From Bradyrhizobium lablabi (GTDB lineage Bacteria; Pseudomonadota; Alphaproteobacteria; Rhizobiales; Xanthobacteraceae): a DNA stretch of 50,256 bases. Position 1 is the stretch's first letter, and the number at the start of each line of letters is the position of its first letter. Made by a program: the position numbers and the translations under genes. The DNA is taken from NCBI RefSeq assembly GCF_018129385.1, contig NZ_JAFCLN010000029.1, forward strand, positions 1-50,256, given 5' to 3'. Shown one piece after another: positions 39,831 through 47,743 of the stretch. The notes under the pieces are model-generated. The model was not told the DNA's origin. It saw only the letters and a program-made list of their open reading frames with translations, and ran no database searches.

Positions 39831-39944
39831 ATGGATCAACCGAGGCAGCTTGATCATTTGAAGACGGGGTCGCTTGTCGTGGTCATCCTAAGCGCGGCGA
39901 CACTGATCGTTTGCCTCGCCTTCCTGTTCATTCAACCGCCATAG
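39831..39944 (+). CDS. Tiny one-helix membrane protein (37 residues)
   Basis: ATG at 39831 with AAGGAA five bases upstream. The product is MDQPRQLDHLKTG followed by one hydrophobic helix (SLVVVILSAATLIVCLAFLF) and IQPP before the stop at 39942-39944. A hairpin terminator follows about 60 bases later, which supports it as a transcribed gene. No known family. It shares the design of the 34-residue protein at 39119 but not its sequence. Confidence 0.65.
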   Translation: MDQPRQLDHLKTGSLVVVILSAATLIVCLAFLFIQPP

Positions 39945-40006
39945 AGGTCGGGGTCCTCGGGGCGACACCTGGCGCGAGCCGGCCTCAACCTGTCCACGCG
40001 CACCGG

Positions 40007-40040
40007 AGCCCCCGCCGAATCCTTTTCCGGCGGGGGCTTT
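40007..40040 (+). terminator. Hairpin terminator after the 37-residue gene
   Basis: AGCCCCCGCCG (40007-40017) and CGGCGGGGGCT (40028-40038) form an 11-base stem with a 10-base loop, followed by TT. Confidence 0.7.
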
Positions 40041-40199
40041 CGCATCAGGCGGCTTCGGTCCGCTGCTTTTTGTTGAATTGATGGAGCCGCATCATCAATG
40101 CGTGCGGCTCTCGTGCATGACGAGCCAACCCCCAAGCGTCTATTTCACTTGTGTTGTCGATATCGCTATCGAGTGGACGCCAAATGAAGGATGATTGAG

Positions 40200-40451
40200 A
40201 TGAACGTAAGCGACGTATTGGCCATCGTTCTGGTCGCCGCGGTCTTGGGCTACGGGGCTTACTATGGTTTCAACAGGAAACTGGACGCCGACGCTGCCGA
40301 GGCAGCAGGCTTCTCAACCGCGGGCGAGTACAGCAAAGCCAAGGCGGCCGGCTTTTCCGATGGCGACAAGTGGCGGGCGGAGCGTGAGCGTCAGAATTCG
40401 GCGAGGCTAAAGGAAGAGGAAGAACACGAACGCGCGCGGAACCGGCGATAA
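40200..40451 (+). CDS. Small membrane-anchored charged protein
   Basis: An 83-residue protein with one N-terminal hydrophobic helix (VLAIVLVAAVLGYGAYYGF) and a cytoplasmic-looking, charged, helical rest (ADAAEAAGFSTAGEYSKAKA, then ERQNSARLKEEEEHERARNR). The repeat AAGFSxxxxYxKAKAAGFSDGDKW hints at two copies of a short motif. The ATG at 40200 is preferred because GAAGG (40186-40190) is nine bases upstream; the ATG at 40191 touches that site. Unknown function; possibly a small coiled-coil membrane adaptor. Confidence 0.7.
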   Translation: MNVSDVLAIVLVAAVLGYGAYYGFNRKLDADAAEAAGFSTAGEYSKAKAAGFSDGDKWRAERERQNSARLKEEEEHERARNRR

Positions 40452-40625
40452 GGATGAGCCTTTGGGCCTCTTGTCGGATCACCGCGTCTGTTGAACGGCA
40501 GCATGACACCCCGCTCAAGCATTATCGACCGGTTGCCAGTTTCAGCGCCAACACCTAATTCGATCTTAGTGTATCCAGCCGGCGCGTCGGCGATCCGCCG
40601 ATCGGCCCTGTAGAAGGATAACGCC

Positions 40626-41450
40626 TCACCTCGCCAGCCAGTCCGCGACCCGCTTCTGCGCATCCGCGCGCGCCTCCTTGTCGGTGCCGATCCGGCCGCG
40701 CTCCGGAGCGGCGGGGTCCGCACCCACCGAGCGTGTCGTCACATTCGCGCGATCGAAATCGTGCTCGGCGCCGGGATAGAGCACGATGCGTGCCAGCGCG
40801 CTGCGGCCGCGGGCGTTGTCGACCATCGCCTTGCAGGACGACGGCGAGGAGATGTCGTCGCTGGCGCCGATCAGCAGCAGCGTCGGCACCCGCGTGCTCC
40901 AGCCGGTGGCGGAAGAGATGCGGCAGTCCGGATAGAACGCGATCGCCGAGCGGTAGTCCGGCTCCAGCCCTCGCGCGGCGAGTTGCGGCCGCACCGCCCA
41001 CAGCACGGTGCTGGCGCCATGGGCCCAGCCGATCAGGCTGATCCGGTCGCGGATCACCCAGTCCTGCGCATCCAGCCATCGCCGCGCCGCATTGACGTCG
41101 GCGACGCGCTCGCGCCGCGCCAGCACGCGGTGATCCCTCACGCGGCATTGCGGGCCGAGCTCGCGCGAACCGAAACTGTCCGGCAGCAGCACGGCGTGTT
41201 TGCTCTTCAGCAGTTGTTCCGCCCAGTCACGGTAGCGCGGCTGCACGGCTTCCGACGACGTGGACAGCCCGCCGCAGCCGTGCAGCGCGATCACCACCGG
41301 AAAGGGACCTGCGCCCTCCGGCTTGAAGAGCTGCGCGTGCAGCGTAATGCTTCCTGCGGGAATATCGACCGGTTGCGGCGCAGGCGCGGCGCCCGCGGCG
41401 CAGGCGGCCGCCAACCATGTCAGGAATGTGGTTGCTGACAACAAGCGCAT
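40626..41450 (-). CDS. Dienelactone-hydrolase-like alpha/beta hydrolase with altered nucleophile
   Basis: A 274-residue exported protein: a signal peptide (MRLLSATTFLTWLAAACAAG) is followed by an alpha/beta-hydrolase fold of the dienelactone hydrolase group, with ALHGCGG at the oxyanion site, GASDD (acid, about 198-199) and AEHDFD (His230). The nucleophile elbow, which should read GxSxG or GxCxG, is GWAHG with Ala143, so catalysis of the usual type is doubtful. Either this is a non-enzymatic relative, or another residue is used. Bordered by a gap of about 190 bases to the DUF2093 gene, and convergent with the small genes before it. Confidence 0.8.
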   Translation of the reverse strand: MRLLSATTFLTWLAAACAAGAAPAPQPVDIPAGSITLHAQLFKPEGAGPFPVVIALHGCGGLSTSSEAVQPRYRDWAEQLLKSKHAVLLPDSFGSRELGPQCRVRDHRVLARRERVADVNAARRWLDAQDWVIRDRISLIGWAHGASTVLWAVRPQLAARGLEPDYRSAIAFYPDCRISSATGWSTRVPTLLLIGASDDISSPSSCKAMVDNARGRSALARIVLYPGAEHDFDRANVTTRSVGADPAAPERGRIGTDKEARADAQKRVADWLAR

Positions 41451-41641
41451 CGGGTGGCCGCATCATGATGGCGCCGAACACATGGCAACCATGCCCAAAA
41501 GGCTAGCATGCACCCCCATGTGCAAACCATCACAAATCGGTGGTTTTGCGGGGGCGGACATTACAACCTATTTATGATAGATCGCATTTCGAAAATGCGT
41601 TTGATGAGCCGGCGAATCGGCCAGCCTCGGAGAGTTTTGAC

Positions 41642-41860
41642 GTGCTGAACAAATTCGGCCCCTCGGGCCATGGCGAAGCGCAGGTGCAATATCTCGACGG
41701 CGACTTCCGGGTGATCTCGCCCGGCTCTTACGTGCGCTGCGCCGTCTCGGATGCGCGCATCCCGCTGGATGAGCTGAAATACTGGAGCGTCGATTTGCAG
41801 GAGGCCTATGCCTCGCCGGTCGCCGTGCTACAGCGGCATCATCCGGACCAGGTAAAGTAA
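41642..41860 (+). CDS. DUF2093-family protein
   Basis: A 72-residue protein starting at GTG 41642 with GGAGAG seven bases upstream. The sequence LNKFGPSGHGEAQVQYLDGD, FRVISPGSYVRCAVSDARIP and LDELKYWSVDLQEAYASP is the complete DUF2093 domain, found almost only in alphaproteobacteria and typically close to lpxK or xseA. Role unknown. It is convergent with lpxK; a family B repeat lies between their ends. Confidence 0.9.
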   Translation: MLNKFGPSGHGEAQVQYLDGDFRVISPGSYVRCAVSDARIPLDELKYWSVDLQEAYASPVAVLQRHHPDQVK

Positions 41861-41862
41861 AT

Positions 41863-41943
41863 CGTAGGGTGGGTTAGCCGAAGGCGTAACCCACCATTCA
41901 CGTTAGCCAGGCGGTGGGTTACGCTTCGCTAACCCACCCTACG
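41863..41943. repeat. Palindromic repeat (CGTAGGGTGGGTTAGCCGAAGGCGTAACCCACC type, family B)
   Basis: CGTAGGGTGGGTTAGC and GCTAACCCACCCTACG are perfect terminal inverted repeats; inner GGCGTAACCCACC / GGTGGGTTACGC arms. It fills the space between the convergent DUF2093 gene and lpxK stop codons. Confidence 0.8.
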
Positions 41944-41945
41944 GA

Positions 41946-42950
41946 TCAACTCCGAAACCTCTTCTCGCGCGCCTTGAACAGGCGCTCGCTCACGAACTGC
42001 CGCAATCCGTCCGCATCGTCGAACGCGAGCGTGACCTTGAACGGCACGATCTCGCCCGCCCGCTCCGTCAGCCGCACAAAATCCTTTTCCGTCGTCACCG
42101 GTATCAGGCCATCGCGTTTGGCTTCCGCCAGCAGCGCGTCGATCTGGTGCGGTGCGAAGGCGTGGTGATCGGCAAACGTGCGGCCGCGCACGACCTCGAT
42201 CCCGTTTGAACTCAGCGTCTTGAAGAATCGCACGGGATCGCCGATCCCGGCAAAGGCGAGCGTCCGCTTGCCGCGCAGCGCGGCGAGCGAGGCTTCATCG
42301 GCGCAAAAGCGCGCGCGCAGCACCGGTTTTCCCCGCGCCGCGATTTCGCCTGCCACCATGTCCGCAGCGCGGCCGTCGCCGATCACGACCAGCGCGTCGG
42401 TGCGCTCGATCTGCAATCGCAGCGGCGCGCGCAAGGGACCGGCAGGGATCACCTTGCCGTTGCCGAGCCCGCGCTCAGAGTCGATTACGATCAGCGAGGC
42501 GTCCTTTGCTACAGATGGATTCTGAAACCCGTCATCCATCAGGATCATGCTGGCAGCCATCGATTTGGCCAGCACCACGCCCTCGACGCGGTCGCGCGCC
42601 ACCACCACGGGCAGCAGCGATGCCAGCATCAACGGCTCGTCACCGACGTCGGCGGCGGTGTGACGCTGCGGATCGACCCGCACCGGGCCGCGCAATTTGC
42701 CGCGATAGCCGCGGGTCAGCACGACAGGCGTCTCGCCCAGTTCATGCAGCAGTCTCGCCAGCGCCAGCACCGTCGGCGTCTTGCCGGCGCCGCCGCCGTG
42801 ATAATTGCCGACGCAGAGCACGGGAATGCCGGCATCGATGCCGCGCCGTCTCAGCCGCTGTCCGGCAATCGCGCCATAGAGCGCGCCTAACGGCCGGAGC
42901 AGATGCGATTTCCAGGAAGCGGGCCGGTACCAGAAGGCCGGCTCACGCAT
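41946..42950 (-). CDS. lpxK: Tetraacyldisaccharide 4'-kinase
   Basis: A 334-residue membrane-associated kinase that phosphorylates the 4' position of the lipid A precursor. The Walker A motif is GNYHGGGAGKTPT at residues 48-60, preceded by an N-terminal hydrophobic helix region (LLRPLGALYGAIAGQRLRRR) for membrane association; LTRGYRG, DDGFQNPSV, VIPAGPLR and TEKDFVRL complete the family signature. The ATG at 42950 overlaps the waaA stop by 8 bases, so translation is coupled. It is the last gene of the minus-strand envelope operon. Confidence 0.96.
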   Translation of the reverse strand: MREPAFWYRPASWKSHLLRPLGALYGAIAGQRLRRRGIDAGIPVLCVGNYHGGGAGKTPTVLALARLLHELGETPVVLTRGYRGKLRGPVRVDPQRHTAADVGDEPLMLASLLPVVVARDRVEGVVLAKSMAASMILMDDGFQNPSVAKDASLIVIDSERGLGNGKVIPAGPLRAPLRLQIERTDALVVIGDGRAADMVAGEIAARGKPVLRARFCADEASLAALRGKRTLAFAGIGDPVRFFKTLSSNGIEVVRGRTFADHHAFAPHQIDALLAEAKRDGLIPVTTEKDFVRLTERAGEIVPFKVTLAFDDADGLRQFVSERLFKAREKRFRS

Positions 42951-44229
42951 TGGCGGCTCCCATCTCGAGCCGCAATTGCAACAGATACGGCTCGAGCGCC
43001 GCCATTGTCCGGTCCAGCGCGCCACCGAGCTCGCCGACCACGTGTTCCGCGGCCGTCAGGCAGGCCTCGCGCGTCCTGGAATCGGCCAGGAGCTGGCCGA
43101 GCTGCTTGACCAGCGCCTCCGGCGTAGCCGCGAGCCGCGCGCCACCGGCCTTGTCGAGCGCCTCATACACATCGGAAAAATTGAACACATGCGGGCCGTG
43201 CACGACCGAGGCCCCGAGCTTGACCGCCTCGATCGGATTTTGCCCGCCATGCGGCACTAGCGAGCCGCCGACGAACACGATCGGCGAAAAACGATAGAAC
43301 AGCCCGAGCTCGCCCATGGTATCGGCGACATAGATATCCGAGGTCGCCGTCGGCAATTCCTCGCGCGAGCGCTGGGCAGAGTGCCGGCCGGCGGCGGCAA
43401 CGACGCCGGCGACCGCATCGCCGCGATCGGGGTGCCGCGGCACGATCACGGTCAGCAGTCCCGGAAAGTATCTGGCGAGCGTCTTGTGCGCCTCGACCAG
43501 CATCTGTTCCTCGCCCGGATGGGTCGAGGCCGCCACGATCGCCGGCCGGCCGCGCGTCACCGCCATCAGCTTTTCGAGTTTTGCCTGATCGGCCGGCGGC
43601 GCCGGCACGTCGAGCTTCAGATTGCCCGTCACCACCACGTTGCGGCTGCCGAGCGCCGCAAAGCGGTCCGCATCGGTTTCCGATTGCGCCAGGCACACCT
43701 CGAACTTTTCGAGCAGCGCCGAGATCGTGTTGCTGACTCTGCGCCAGCGCGGAAACGAGCGCGGCGACATCCGGCCGTTGATCAGCACCATCGGCAGCCG
43801 CCGCGCCGCACTCGACAGGATCAGGTTTGGCCACAAATCGGATTCGATGAACAGCGCCAGCGACGGCCGCCAGTGATCGAGGAAGCGCGCGACATAGCGC
43901 GGGGAGTCGTAGGGAACATATTGATGGATGATGTCGGGCGGAAAGCGTTTTGCGACGATCGCCGCCGAGGTCACCGTGCCCGAGGTCAAAAGGATGCGCA
44001 GATTGAGCGCGCGCAGCCGCTCGATCAGCGCCGCCGCCGCCAGCACCTCGCCGACGCTCGCGCCGTGAATCCACACCAGGGGCCCGTGCGGCCGCGTATC
44101 GGGCGACAGCCCGCGCCGCTCGCCGACGCGCTCCGGATCTTCCTTGCCCTGCTTGAGCCGCCGCGCGATCAGCGCGGGCGCCAACGGCACCATCGCGCTC
44201 GACAGCTTGCGATAGACCCGCAGCGTCAT
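42943..44229 (-). CDS. waaA: 3-deoxy-D-manno-octulosonic acid (Kdo) transferase
   Basis: A 428-residue inner-membrane GT-B glycosyltransferase that adds Kdo to lipid A precursor. N-terminal helix region (VYRKLSSAMVPLAPALIARR), catalytic Glu61 in WIHGASVGEVLAA, then FIESDLWPNLI, QSETDADRF and GNLKLD, and the C-terminal domain with PRHPDRGD and GGSLVPHGGQNPIEA. ATG at 44229 is used; TTG at 44247, overlapping the end of the preceding gene, is an alternative. Lies between the DUF374 acyltransferase and lpxK, a conserved order in Rhizobiales. Confidence 0.96.
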   Translation of the reverse strand: MTLRVYRKLSSAMVPLAPALIARRLKQGKEDPERVGERRGLSPDTRPHGPLVWIHGASVGEVLAAAALIERLRALNLRILLTSGTVTSAAIVAKRFPPDIIHQYVPYDSPRYVARFLDHWRPSLALFIESDLWPNLILSSAARRLPMVLINGRMSPRSFPRWRRVSNTISALLEKFEVCLAQSETDADRFAALGSRNVVVTGNLKLDVPAPPADQAKLEKLMAVTRGRPAIVAASTHPGEEQMLVEAHKTLARYFPGLLTVIVPRHPDRGDAVAGVVAAAGRHSAQRSREELPTATSDIYVADTMGELGLFYRFSPIVFVGGSLVPHGGQNPIEAVKLGASVVHGPHVFNFSDVYEALDKAGGARLAATPEALVKQLGQLLADSRTREACLTAAEHVVGELGGALDRTMAALEPYLLQLRLEMGAANA

Positions 44230-44239
44230 CGGCAGCGAA

Positions 44240-44953
44240 TCAGCCAAGGGCGCCCTCCGGACGTCCGACCTTGGCATAGGCCAGGCGCGTCGCCTCGTTC
44301 AGATAGGTCTCGACTTGCAGGCGCAGTCTTTCCATGGTCTCGGCGTCCGCGTCGGGGGGAACCTCAACGGCGTCAATACCTACCACGGCGCCGCGCCCGA
44401 AGGGCAGATTGATGGTCGAGGAGTCCCAATTTTTCAACCTTATGTACCGGCTGGTGACCATCGCGAACGGCAGGATCGGCCTGCCTGATTCGCGCGCCAG
44501 CATGACGACGCCGAGCCCGGCGACGCGCGCGCGCTTGGGAACATCGGCCGTGGTCGCAATGTTCCACCCCTCGGCCAGCGCCTGCACCATTTCCCGGAAC
44601 GCCCCGACACCGCCCTTGCGGTGGAACGCGCCGCCATGGTCGCCGGAGCCGCGGATAGTCTCGATGCCGAGCCGCTCGGCGGCGATCGCGTTGAACTCGC
44701 CGTCGCGATGCTTCGAGATCAGCACCTTCGCCTTGTATTCCTTCCTGTTCTTGATGAACGGCGTCATGAAGTGCTGGCCATGCCAGAACGCCAAGATCGC
44801 CGGCTGGATCGGCACCACCCGCTCATAGACGTCGGGCGGCTCGAATTCGAATTTTGTGGTCAGCCAGACGAAGCGCAGATATTCGGCCGCCAGCACGCCG
44901 AGCGCGCGCTGGACCACATTGCTGCGCAGCAGGTTGCGGAGGAGTCGTTTCAA
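44240..44953 (-). CDS. DUF374-type lysophospholipid acyltransferase family protein
   Basis: A 237-residue protein of the DUF374 group in the LPLAT superfamily. AFWHGQHFMTPF near residue 60 holds the family His; VLISKHRDGEFNAIAAERLG and GSGDHGGAF are the following conserved segments, and ATTADVPKRARVAGLGVVML the third. One N-terminal helix may attach it to the membrane. It is thought to place a fatty acid on lipid A or a related lipid, but this is from context with waaA and lpxK. The start is TTG at 44953, overlapping the stop of the DUF4170 gene as TTGA, which fits the family length. Confidence 0.85.
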   Translation of the reverse strand: MKRLLRNLLRSNVVQRALGVLAAEYLRFVWLTTKFEFEPPDVYERVVPIQPAILAFWHGQHFMTPFIKNRKEYKAKVLISKHRDGEFNAIAAERLGIETIRGSGDHGGAFHRKGGVGAFREMVQALAEGWNIATTADVPKRARVAGLGVVMLARESGRPILPFAMVTSRYIRLKNWDSSTINLPFGRGAVVGIDAVEVPPDADAETMERLRLQVETYLNEATRLAYAKVGRPEGALG

Positions 44954-45198
44954 CGGGAGGGCTTTGTCTCTGCGGCGGGGTCGAGCAGGCGATGCAGGTG
45001 GACCACGAAATAGCGCATCTGGGCGTTGTCGACCGTCTGCTGCGCCTTCGCCTTCCACGCCGCATAGGCGGCCGCGTAGTTCGGATACACGCCGACGATG
45101 TCGACCTCGTCGAGGTTCTTGAAGGTGACGTGCTCGAGATCGGTGAGCTCGCCGCCGATCACGAGATGAAGCAGTTGCTGCTGCGGGCTATCTGACAT
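44950..45198 (-). CDS. DUF4170-family protein
   Basis: An 82-residue protein consisting of the DUF4170 domain: QLLHLVIGGELTDLEHVTFK, NLDEVDIVGVYPNYAAAYAA, WKAKAQQTVDNAQMRYFVVH and a short C-terminal tail. It is an alphaproteobacterial family of unknown function, always reported near waaA and the DUF374 gene as here. Its stop overlaps the start of the DUF374 gene. It may assist one of the lipid A enzymes; that is inference. Confidence 0.9.
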   Translation of the reverse strand: MSDSPQQQLLHLVIGGELTDLEHVTFKNLDEVDIVGVYPNYAAAYAAWKAKAQQTVDNAQMRYFVVHLHRLLDPAAETKPSR

Positions 45199-45261
45199 GA
45201 CGAATTTTTCCCAACCGAGATGCCCGGCAAAGCATGTTCGCGCGACGCTGACGGACGATGT

Positions 45262-46071
45262 TCAGGGGAGCGGACGTTGCTTGAAATGCCCGACGATGCG
45301 TGCATGCCGATCGCGCCCCGCTGCCACGAGAATCCCGTGCACCACCTCCCGGCGGTTATACAGGATCGGATCCCCCGAGAGCGCGGTCATTCTACCATCC
45401 GCTTCCTGCACGATCAAATTCGCCGCCGCAAGATCCCAGTCGCGGCTCTGCCCGCCTGCAAAGGCGGCATCGAGACTGCCATCGGCCACGCGGCAGAGCC
45501 GCAGCGCCAGCGATCCGATGCGCGGATGCAGTGTGATATCTTCGTGCGATGGGCTGAGCCGTTGCACCAGCGGCTTCGGTCCGGCCATCCGGGAGAAATC
45601 CAGCTCGACGCCGCCGCTCGCGTGCAGCCGTGCGTCGTTGAGCCGCGCACCCTGCCCGCGCACGGCAAAGAAAAACTCGCCGCTGACGGGCGCGAACACC
45701 GCGGCAAGCACCGGAGACGCCCCTTCCACCAGCGCCGCGCTCACGCACCAGTCGTCGCGCCCGGCGAGATAGGCGCGCGTGCCGTCGATCGGATCGACGA
45801 TCCATGTCAGTTGCTTGCCGAGGCGCGCCTCGTCGTCGGCGCTTTCTTCCGACAGCCAGCCATAATCCGGCGTGGCCGCGCGCAGCCGCGCTTCCAGGAG
45901 ATCGTTGACCGCGATGTCGGCTTCCGACACCGGCGAGGAGGCGCCCTTGATCCAGTTCTTCAGCTCGGTGCGGAACAGCGACAGTGCAAGCTGGCCGGCT
46001 TCGCGCACCGCATCCTTTAACAGCGTGGCGTCACTCGTCCTGGGATCGTCCTGCAAGCTAGCGTCCGCCAA
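45262..46071 (-). CDS. CysQ-like / inositol-monophosphatase-family phosphatase
   Basis: A 269-residue metal-dependent phosphatase. The Mg/Li-type motif set is complete: SPVSEADIAVN (46-56), WLSEES with Glu76, WIVDPIDGTRAY with Asp93 and Asp96, and RDWDLAAANLIVQEADG near the C-terminus (third Asp). Such enzymes hydrolyse 3'-phosphoadenosine 5'-phosphate (CysQ) or inositol-type phosphates; the two are hard to separate, so no symbol is given. Its start overlaps the end of pmbA by 14 bases. The link with lipid A genes may be through polyol or sugar phosphates or only operon sharing. Confidence 0.87.
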   Translation of the reverse strand: MADASLQDDPRTSDATLLKDAVREAGQLALSLFRTELKNWIKGASSPVSEADIAVNDLLEARLRAATPDYGWLSEESADDEARLGKQLTWIVDPIDGTRAYLAGRDDWCVSAALVEGASPVLAAVFAPVSGEFFFAVRGQGARLNDARLHASGGVELDFSRMAGPKPLVQRLSPSHEDITLHPRIGSLALRLCRVADGSLDAAFAGGQSRDWDLAAANLIVQEADGRMTALSGDPILYNRREVVHGILVAAGRDRHARIVGHFKQRPLP

Positions 46072-47431
46072 GCGTCAGGCCCTCGATGCGCAATGTCGGC
46101 GCATTGACGCCGTAGCGGAATTCCAGGTCGTTGGCCGGCACCAGCGACTTGAACATGTCGAGCAGATGGCCGGCGATGGTCACTTCGCTGACGGGATATT
46201 TGATCTCGCCGTTCTCGATCCAGAAGCCGGACGCGCCGCGGCTGTAATCGCCGGTCACGCCGTTGACGCCGGAACCGATCAGGTCGGTGACGTAGAAACC
46301 CTGCTTGATGTCCGAGATCAGCTCGGCCGGCGTCACGCTGCCCGCTTCGAGATGCAGGTTGTAGGCGCCTGGCGACGGCGAAGACGAGACGCCGCGATGG
46401 GCATGGCCGGTGGTGACGAGGCCCAGTTCCCGCGCGGTTGCGCTGTCGAGCAGCCATGAGGTCAGCACGCCCTCGTCGATGACGGCGAGCTTCTTCACCT
46501 TCACGCCCTCGGCGTCAAACGACTGCGATCGCAGGCCGCGCACCCGCAACGGATCGTCGATGATGCGGATGTCTTTCGAGAACAATTGCTGGCCAAGCCG
46601 GTCCTTCAAGAAACTGGTCTTGCGCGCGATCGAGGCGCCGTTTACCGCGCCGATCAGATGGCCGACGATCGAGCCCGACACGCGCGGGTCGTACACCACA
46701 GGCACCTTGCAGGTCTCGACCTTGCGCGGATTGGCGCGCGCCACCGCGCGCTCGCCGGCGGTGCGGCCGACGCTTTCCGGCGAGGCCAGATCGGCCGCAT
46801 GCGGCGCCGACGTGTAATCGTAGTCGCGCTCCATGGTGGTGCCCTCGCCCGAGATCGCCGTCATGGCGATGCCCTGGCTGGAGCGCAAATAGGCGCCATG
46901 AAAACCGCTCGAGGTCACCAGCACCATGCCGCCGATGCCGGTCGAGGCCGACGCGCCGCCGGACTTGGTGACTCCCTTCACCGCAAGCGCCGCGGCTTCC
47001 GCCGCGATCGCGCGGCGTTCGAGTTCGGCGGTGGTGGAAATGACGGGATCGAGCAGATCGAGATCGGGGAAATCGCGCGCCAGCAGCGCGGGATCGGCAA
47101 GGCCGACATATTTGTCGTCGGGTGCGACGCGCGCCATCGCCACCGCGCGCTCGGCGAGCCTTGCGATGCCGTCGCCGCTGATGTCGTTGGTCGACACCAC
47201 CGCCTGGCGCTGCCCGACCAGCACGCGCAACCCGACATCGTCGCCTTCGGAACGCTCGGATTCCTCGACGCGTCCGTCCCGCACCTCGACGCCCTGCGAG
47301 ACGCCGCGCACCGCCACCGCATCGGCCGCATCGGCGCCGGCGCGTTTGGCTGCCTCGACCAGGCGCTGCGCAAGCTCGCTCAGCGCGCTCTGGTCGAACA
47401 GATCGGAGGTCGCGGGCTTGCTCGAAAGCAT
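46058..47431 (-). CDS. pmbA: TldD/PmbA-family metalloprotease, PmbA type
   Basis: A 457-residue homologue of PmbA (TldE), the partner of TldD in a heterodimeric cytoplasmic protease that trims unfolded or modified peptides. Conserved parts are VAVRGVSQGVEVRDGRVEES, VGQRQAVVSTNDIS, RTAGERAVARANPRKVETCK, YDPRVSGSIVGHLIGAVNGA and YNLHLEAGSVTPAELISDIK with VTDLIGSGVNGVTGDYSRGA. It lacks the HExxxH of TldD, as expected for PmbA. No tldD is present in the window. ATG at 47431 gives a normal length; a GTG at 47458 with GGGAAT upstream is also possible. First gene of the envelope operon. Confidence 0.92.
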   Translation of the reverse strand: MLSSKPATSDLFDQSALSELAQRLVEAAKRAGADAADAVAVRGVSQGVEVRDGRVEESERSEGDDVGLRVLVGQRQAVVSTNDISGDGIARLAERAVAMARVAPDDKYVGLADPALLARDFPDLDLLDPVISTTAELERRAIAAEAAALAVKGVTKSGGASASTGIGGMVLVTSSGFHGAYLRSSQGIAMTAISGEGTTMERDYDYTSAPHAADLASPESVGRTAGERAVARANPRKVETCKVPVVYDPRVSGSIVGHLIGAVNGASIARKTSFLKDRLGQQLFSKDIRIIDDPLRVRGLRSQSFDAEGVKVKKLAVIDEGVLTSWLLDSATARELGLVTTGHAHRGVSSSPSPGAYNLHLEAGSVTPAELISDIKQGFYVTDLIGSGVNGVTGDYSRGASGFWIENGEIKYPVSEVTIAGHLLDMFKSLVPANDLEFRYGVNAPTLRIEGLTLGGR

Positions 47432-47580
47432 CGAGGAAGTAGATGGTGAAGAGATCACGAATAAAATTCCCGGCAATTGATGCGGCGTTGGCACAACCCG
47501 CAAGTTTTGCAGATGTGCCTGATTCACGGGGATTTCAAGCACTTTGGCCCGGCAAAAGCCATCGATTTTCGCCATTTGGG

Positions 47581-47628
47581 CAAGGACTCGTCAATCATGC
47601 GTGCCAAGGTCTTGTCAATCATGCGAGG
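47581..47628. repeat. Two adjacent 24-base direct repeats
   Basis: CAAGGACTCGTCAATCATGC (first 20 of the unit at 47581-47604) and CAAGGTCTTGTCAATCATGC (first 20 of the unit at 47605-47628) match at 20 of 24 positions with no gap, sharing GTCAATCATGCG. They lie in the divergent region between pmbA and the DUF6101 gene, where a regulator site is plausible. Confidence 0.55.
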
Positions 47629-47743
47629 CGATGGAGCCTTAGTCAGAAGCGATTAACCAGCCTTTTTAAGCCGAAACGGAAACGCCTGCGCTAAGGTCTC
47701 ACGCATCGACCGGGAACATAATCCCGGCGGGGAGACAAAGCCG

